Of a stretch of DNA of 8,688 nt, positions 5,865 through 8,688 are shown one piece after another. Position 1 is the stretch's first letter. The number at the start of each line of letters is the position of its first letter. Position numbers and translations under genes: made by a program. The stretch is from NCBI GenBank assembly GCA_028291305.1, contig JAQGII010000010.1:1-8688 (forward strand). The letters run 5' to 3'. The DNA comes from Caulobacteraceae bacterium. Lineage in GTDB: Bacteria > Pseudomonadota > Alphaproteobacteria > Caulobacterales > Caulobacteraceae. Below the pieces are notes generated by a model, which ran no database searches, was not told where the DNA came from, and saw only the letters and a program-made list of their open reading frames with translations.

Positions 5865-6626
5865 TCACCGCGCCACCCCGGTCACGCCGCCGACGTTGGG
5901 GTTGCGGTTGTTCTCCTCGCAGACGTAGTCGAGCATCTGCCAGTCGCGGTGGCGCTTGTAATGCCACACCGCCGTCCACGGCCTGGTCAGGGCGCCGGGG
6001 TCGGTGAAGGTCATCTCGTCGACCAGCTCGTCGGGGCCGGCCAGGTGGATACGCTCGACCATGCTCAGCGCCGGACTGTGGGGCAGGCCGGTGTTCTCGT
6101 ACATGGTGTCCGGCCGGAGGCCAACGGTTTCGACCACCAGGGTCTTGCCGGGGCCCTGGCCCTCCCAGTGGCCGATGGAATCGCCGTTGTAACTGACGTC
6201 CAGGTCCTTGGGGTGGAGCGAGCCGTCGGTGCGGATGCGGCGCACCTGGCTCATGTATTCGTAGATGATGGTCACCCGCCCCGGGGTGAACAGGAACTCC
6301 GACGGATAGGGCGCCACGATGATGCGCGGCGTGCCGGGCCACACGCAGTTGGCGGTGGGATCGTTGATCGGCCGGCCGGCCTTCGCGGCCGCCAGCACCG
6401 CGTCGTACTTGGCCTGGGATTCGGCGTTCATCGGCGGCGGGTTGGGGGCCAGGTTCCTGCCGTCCCTCGTCGGCTGCGTCATGTGGATGCCGCTGACGTT
6501 TTCCCAGATGCCGCTCCAGTCGGGCAGGGCCGCGGCGGGGACGCTGCGTCCGGCCGCGCCCAACAGGATCGGAGCAACGACCACTGTGGAAAGCGCGAGC
6601 GCTTTCAACGACTTCCTGTTCGACAT
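5865..6626 (-). CDS. Exported protein of unknown function (DWSGIW / GHWEG type)
   Basis: A 253-residue protein with a predicted Sec signal peptide: basic start (MSNRKSLK), hydrophobic core (ALALSTVVVAPILLGAAG) and small residues before PDW, giving likely cleavage near residue 33. The mature part begins LPDWSGIWENVSG and contains NCVWPGTPRIIVAPYP (93-108), FTPGRVTIIYEYMSQVRRIRTDG (113-135), SIGHWEGQGPGKTLVVETVG (150-169) and DEMTFTDPGALTRPWTAVWHY (203-223). I recall this pattern, especially GHWEG...LVV.TVG and DP..LT.PW, from uncharacterised exported proteins of proteobacteria, but know no function. Two cysteines (C94, C236) could form a disulfide. The start at 6626 gives a complete signal peptide with a GGTGGGA ribosome-binding site. 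It is divergent from the EF-hand gene across a 297-base gap. Confidence 0.75.
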   Translation of the reverse strand: MSNRKSLKALALSTVVVAPILLGAAGRSVPAAALPDWSGIWENVSGIHMTQPTRDGRNLAPNPPPMNAESQAKYDAVLAAAKAGRPINDPTANCVWPGTPRIIVAPYPSEFLFTPGRVTIIYEYMSQVRRIRTDGSLHPKDLDVSYNGDSIGHWEGQGPGKTLVVETVGLRPDTMYENTGLPHSPALSMVERIHLAGPDELVDEMTFTDPGALTRPWTAVWHYKRHRDWQMLDYVCEENNRNPNVGGVTGVAR

Positions 6627-6923
6627 TTCCCACCCGCGTTGTTCTTGGCTACGGATTCGACGCCGCGCCGAACGCCGGTCCTGCCCGCGTTCGAAGAGAC
6701 TTCCGCTCGGCCTATTGGGGCGACGATAACACCGGTCCGGCGGTTGTATCCTGTTAAACAGATCGCCGATCGCCGGTCGGTTTGGCGAGGCGCAGCCCAC
6801 GCGCTGGGCATATCTGCGGCTTGACGATCGCTGCGCAGACCTGCCCTGGTCCCCCGGCAAGCTCGAAGGCGACTCGGCGCCTTCGACACCGGATGCGGTC
6901 GGCGGGTCCGACGGAGAGTCCTG
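6627..6923. other. Divergent intergenic region
   Basis: 297 bases separate the divergent exported-protein and EF-hand genes, so promoters for both must lie here or the genes have distant starts. Beyond the palindromes at 6751-6774 I see no clear -35/-10 pair and no coding sequence that resembles a protein. Confidence 0.45.
6751..6774. promoter_or_regulatory. Abutting palindromes in the divergent promoter region
   Basis: CTGTT-A-AACAG (6751-6761) is immediately joined to GATCG-C-CGATC (6761-6771), and the latter is part of a 7-bp direct repeat GATCGCC at 6761-6767 and 6768-6774. Adjacent perfect 5-bp-arm palindromes between divergent genes suggest operator sites. The sequence does not say which regulator binds. 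Confidence 0.35.
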
Positions 6924-7574
6924 ATGCGCAAGACGGCACTCGCGGCGTTCCTGGTCCTGGCGACGGCCGGCGCGGCCCATGCGGCGGACGAGGGCAACAA
7001 CCTGTTCATCAGTCCCTGCGGCGAGCCCTTCGTCGCGCCCTCTTCGGCGCCCTATCCGATCGTGACCTGGTTCGCCAAGGCCGACGCCAACCACGATGGC
7101 AAGCTGGACCTGGCCGAGTTCCGCGCGGACTTCGAACGCTTCTTCGCGGTGCTCGACCGCAACAAGGACGGCGTGCTCGACGGCGGCGAGATCAGCATCT
7201 ACGAGCACTACTATGTCCCCGAGATCCTGGCGCAGGGCCGGGGGGACGCCGGCGGCCTGCTGGTGCGCGTGGTCATGCAGACGCCGGGCGACGTGAGCCC
7301 GATCGATCCCGGCGGCGGAGGAGACCCCGCCCAGCCGGTCCAGCGCCAGCGCCTCGACACCAACCAGGGCGCGGTGCAGTTCAGCCTGTTCGCCGCCCCC
7401 GAGCCGGTCCTGTCCGCCGACCGCAACCTGGACGGGAAGGTCAGCCGGAAGGAGTTCATGGACCAGGCCGACCGCCGCTTCGCCATGCTCGACGAAAAGC
7501 AGCGCGGCTTCCTGATCCTGGCCGACCTCCCCAAGACGGACGCCGAGGAGGCCGCCCACGCCGGGCGGCGCTAG
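6924..7574 (+). CDS. Secreted EF-hand calcium-binding protein
   Basis: A 216-residue protein with a Sec signal peptide (MRKTALAAFLVLATAGAAHA, cleavage after A20) and three canonical EF-hand loops. These are DANHDGKLDLAE at 54-65, DRNKDGVLDGGE at 78-89 and DRNLDGKVSRKE at 166-177. A fourth, degenerate loop lies at about 190-201 (DEKQRGFLILAD). The first two form a close pair; the third is separated by a roughly 75-residue linker containing a glycine/proline-rich stretch (DPGGGGDPAQP). A motif FISPCGEPF follows the signal peptide, with a single cysteine (C32). The start at 6924 has GGAGAG six bases upstream. It probably binds calcium in the periplasm or outside the cell; no enzymatic domain is visible. 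The luxR gene starts 77 bases downstream in the same direction but appears to have its own promoter. Confidence 0.88.
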   Translation: MRKTALAAFLVLATAGAAHAADEGNNLFISPCGEPFVAPSSAPYPIVTWFAKADANHDGKLDLAEFRADFERFFAVLDRNKDGVLDGGEISIYEHYYVPEILAQGRGDAGGLLVRVVMQTPGDVSPIDPGGGGDPAQPVQRQRLDTNQGAVQFSLFAAPEPVLSADRNLDGKVSRKEFMDQADRRFAMLDEKQRGFLILADLPKTDAEEAAHAGRR

Positions 7575-7576
7575 CA

Positions 7577-7592
7577 GCGCGCCCGGCCGCGC
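7577..7592 (+). terminator. GC hairpin after the EF-hand gene
   Basis: GCGCG-cccggc-CGCGC forms a 5-bp stem two bases after the EF-hand stop. It lacks a following T-run, so termination is uncertain, but it separates the gene from the luxR promoter region. Confidence 0.3.
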
Positions 7593-7601
7593 AGTCCCCG
7601 G

Positions 7602-7651
7602 CTGTACAAGGAACTCGTTGACTGCGGCGCGATAATCGCCCCAGTTAAACC
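7602..7651 (+). promoter_or_regulatory. Candidate luxR promoter with near-leaderless start
   Basis: GATAAT at 7631-7636 is a good -10 match and would place the transcript start about nine bases before the luxR ATG. No consensus -35 sits at the right spacing (a TTGACT at 7618-7623 is too close). Instead GTACAA (7604-7609), equal to half of the palindrome before luxI, lies near where -35 would be. Activator-dependent autoregulation is possible, but this is inference from one hexamer. Confidence 0.35.
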
Positions 7652-8377
7652 ATGGACAGGACAGCGGCCGCCCTTGCGCTGATCAGCGATCTTTCGACCG
7701 CTCCGACCGTGCGCCGCGCCGTAGAGATATTCCAGCAGGCCATCGAGCCGTTCGGCATCGATCTGTACCGCACCGCCGCCATGGGCAACCTGGTGCGCGG
7801 CGGCGTCGAGGCGGCCACCGTCAGCAACTGGTCGCAGGAGTGGGAGTCCTTCTACATGGGCTCGCGCGCCTTCGCCTTCGACCCCATCGCCCAGCAGGCG
7901 CTCAAGGGCGGCGGCCAGGGCTTCTTCTGGCATGACGTCGATCAGGCCCCCACGCTCGCCGGCCGCCGCTTCATGCGCGACGCCGCCGACACCGGCATGG
8001 TGGACGGCTTCATCGCGGTGCGTGCGGGGGCGCCGGGCGAGCTGCGCTGCATCGTCTCCCTGTCGGGATCCCAGCCTCTGGAGTGGACCGACCTGGAGCG
8101 CGGCGTGGTCAGCTTCATCGCCAACTCGATGATGTCGCGCCTGCTCTATCTACGCGACGTCCAGCTCAGCCCCAAGGTGCGGGCGATGTCCGAGCGCGAG
8201 AAGGACATCCTGCGGCGCGCGGCGCTGGGCCGTCCCGACAAGCGCATCGCCCAGGAACTGGGCTGCGCCCACGACACGGTGCGCGCGCACTGGCGCTCGA
8301 TCCGCACCAAGCTCGGCGCCAGCGATCGGGCGCACGCGGTCGCCGTAGCCATCTGGAGCGACCAGATCGCTCCCTGA
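7652..8377 (+). CDS. LuxR-family quorum-sensing regulator with autoinducer-binding domain
   Basis: A 241-residue LuxR-type regulator. The N-terminal domain has the conserved acyl-homoserine-lactone pocket residues W64, Y68, D77, P78 and W93 (in EWESFYMG, FDPIA and FFWHDV), spaced nearly as in TraR (W57, Y61, D70, P71, W85). The C-terminal LuxR helix-turn-helix runs from about 178 to 235. It includes E183, L187 and G193, spaced exactly as TraR E178, L182 and G188, then RIAQELGCAHDTVRAHWRSIRTKLGASDRAHAV. The start is fixed: an in-frame TAA at 7646-7648 excludes anything upstream, and no Shine-Dalgarno precedes the ATG, suggesting a leaderless or SD-independent start. The full pocket and the adjacent luxI make it a cognate receptor rather than an orphan. 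It most likely binds the 16-bp palindrome directly downstream. Confidence 0.92.
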   Translation: MDRTAAALALISDLSTAPTVRRAVEIFQQAIEPFGIDLYRTAAMGNLVRGGVEAATVSNWSQEWESFYMGSRAFAFDPIAQQALKGGGQGFFWHDVDQAPTLAGRRFMRDAADTGMVDGFIAVRAGAPGELRCIVSLSGSQPLEWTDLERGVVSFIANSMMSRLLYLRDVQLSPKVRAMSEREKDILRRAALGRPDKRIAQELGCAHDTVRAHWRSIRTKLGASDRAHAVAVAIWSDQIAP

Positions 8378-8379
8378 CA

Positions 8380-8395
8380 TGGTACAATTGTACCA
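8380..8395. promoter_or_regulatory. Probable lux box: perfect 16-bp palindrome upstream of luxI
   Basis: TGGTACAATTGTACCA is perfectly self-complementary. It starts two bases after the luxR stop, and its right edge is 54 bases before the luxI ATG. Known lux/tra boxes are 16-20-bp imperfect or perfect palindromes at this place, often overlapping -35 at about -42. If centred there, the transcript would start near 8430; TTGTAG (8397-8402) could be the weak -35. Confidence 0.75.
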
Positions 8396-8425
8396 GTTGT
8401 AGACCCTTGGGATATATCGATAGGC

Positions 8426-8458
8426 TAATGCCAATGAGGAGTATTCCCAATGGCATTA
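8426..8458 (+). promoter_or_regulatory. Hairpin enclosing the luxI ribosome-binding site and start codon
   Basis: TAATGCCA (8426-8433) is perfectly complementary to TGGCATTA (8451-8458). Inside, U8435-A8449 and G8436-C8448 can pair, then, past a bulged A8437, GGA (8438-8440) with UCC (8445-8447), leaving loop GUAU. The Shine-Dalgarno GAGGAG (8436-8441) and the UG of the AUG at 8450 are therefore covered. The right arm is luxI codons 1-3 and includes TTA, rare in GC-rich DNA. This looks like a translation-inhibiting structure, possibly a thermosensor or small-RNA target. Confidence 0.55.
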
Positions 8459-8688
8459 CTTATCAGACCGCAACATCGCGCGACATTCAGTAAGCTGCTG
8501 GACGATTCCTACCGGCTTCGTCACCTTGTGTTCGTCGAGCGGATGGGCTGGCATCTGCCGAAAGCCGACAACGTCTTGGAGATAGACGAGTTCGACAGCG
8601 GGGCCGCCGCCTACCTGCTCAAGCTGGACGAGGCCGGTCGGGTTGTCGCGACCCTCAGGATGACGCCCTCCACCGAACCCAACGTCAC
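8450..8688 (+). CDS. LuxI-family acyl-homoserine-lactone synthase (3'-truncated by window edge)
   Basis: The first 79 complete residues of an autoinducer synthase, which makes acyl-homoserine lactone from S-adenosylmethionine and an acyl carrier protein or acyl-CoA. Invariant N-terminal residues are present: R24, F28 and W34 in YRLRHLVFVERMGW (positions identical to those quoted for LuxI-type enzymes), acidic D46 and D49 in EIDEFD, and R70 in TLRMTPST. The start at 8450 has GAGGAG eight bases upstream and yields the family N-terminus with no missing or extra residues. The 5' codons (GCA TTA CTT ATC) are more AT-rich than usual here and lie in the hairpin listed separately. The acyl-chain specificity cannot be judged, because the C-terminal half is outside the window. 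It pairs with the luxR gene 72 bases upstream. Confidence 0.92.
   Translation, partial: MALLIRPQHRATFSKLLDDSYRLRHLVFVERMGWHLPKADNVLEIDEFDSGAAAYLLKLDEAGRVVATLRMTPSTEPNV

Noticed and set aside
7644..7654. TTAAACCAT before luxR as a CtrA half-site
   Set aside because: It has an extra A relative to the TTAACCAT half-site and no second TTAA at the correct spacing.
8428..8493. A 21-codon ORF starting MPMRSIPNG that overlaps the luxI start in another frame
   Set aside because: No Shine-Dalgarno before its ATG and no family resemblance; its codons are dictated by the luxI leader and coding sequence. Translation of it could in principle open the hairpin, but nothing in the sequence supports that.

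Overview
The window is GC-rich throughout, with dense, mostly short-spaced genes and strong G/C third positions. The gene content points to an alphaproteobacterium: a HpaG/LigAB-type aromatic degradation block, a feruloyl-CoA hydratase-lyase homologue, an FCD-type GntR regulator, a secreted EF-hand protein and a LuxR/LuxI pair. Caulobacterales (Caulobacter/Phenylobacterium) is my best guess and Sphingomonadales the alternative. This placement rests on style and gene content, not on a marker gene. I saw no rRNA, tRNA, CRISPR array, insertion sequence or phage gene.

Left part (1-3623), aromatic catabolism. A rightward operon, cut by the left edge, encodes an HpaG-like FAH-family hydrolase/isomerase, a small LigA-like protein and a LigB-like extradiol ring-cleavage dioxygenase. 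Each start codon overlaps the preceding stop as ATGA, so the three are probably translationally coupled. Two leftward genes converge on it: a feruloyl/p-hydroxycinnamoyl-CoA hydratase-lyase homologue, then an RhtA-like EamA exporter. Together they suggest side-chain shortening of a phenylpropanoid-CoA, ring meta-cleavage and processing of the ring-cleavage product. The lyase homologue differs from the characterised enzyme at two active-site positions, so its real substrate is open.

Middle part (3624-6626), leftward genes. The 296-base region upstream of the lyase holds an AT-richer control region, with two identical 18-bp repeats (each a 12-bp palindrome), an inverted repeat over a candidate promoter, and a possible 28-codon leader ORF. 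Next come a periplasmic-binding-protein-fold protein with no signal peptide and no permease beside it, a GntR/FCD regulator with an apparent second winged helix, and an exported protein of unknown function.

Right part (6627-8688), rightward genes. A secreted three-EF-hand protein is followed by a LuxR-type regulator and a LuxI-type acyl-homoserine-lactone synthase cut by the right edge. Between luxR and luxI are a perfect 16-bp palindrome (probable lux box) and, at the start of luxI, an RNA-capable inverted repeat that encloses the Shine-Dalgarno sequence and start codon. That hairpin is the most striking unexplained structure in the window.
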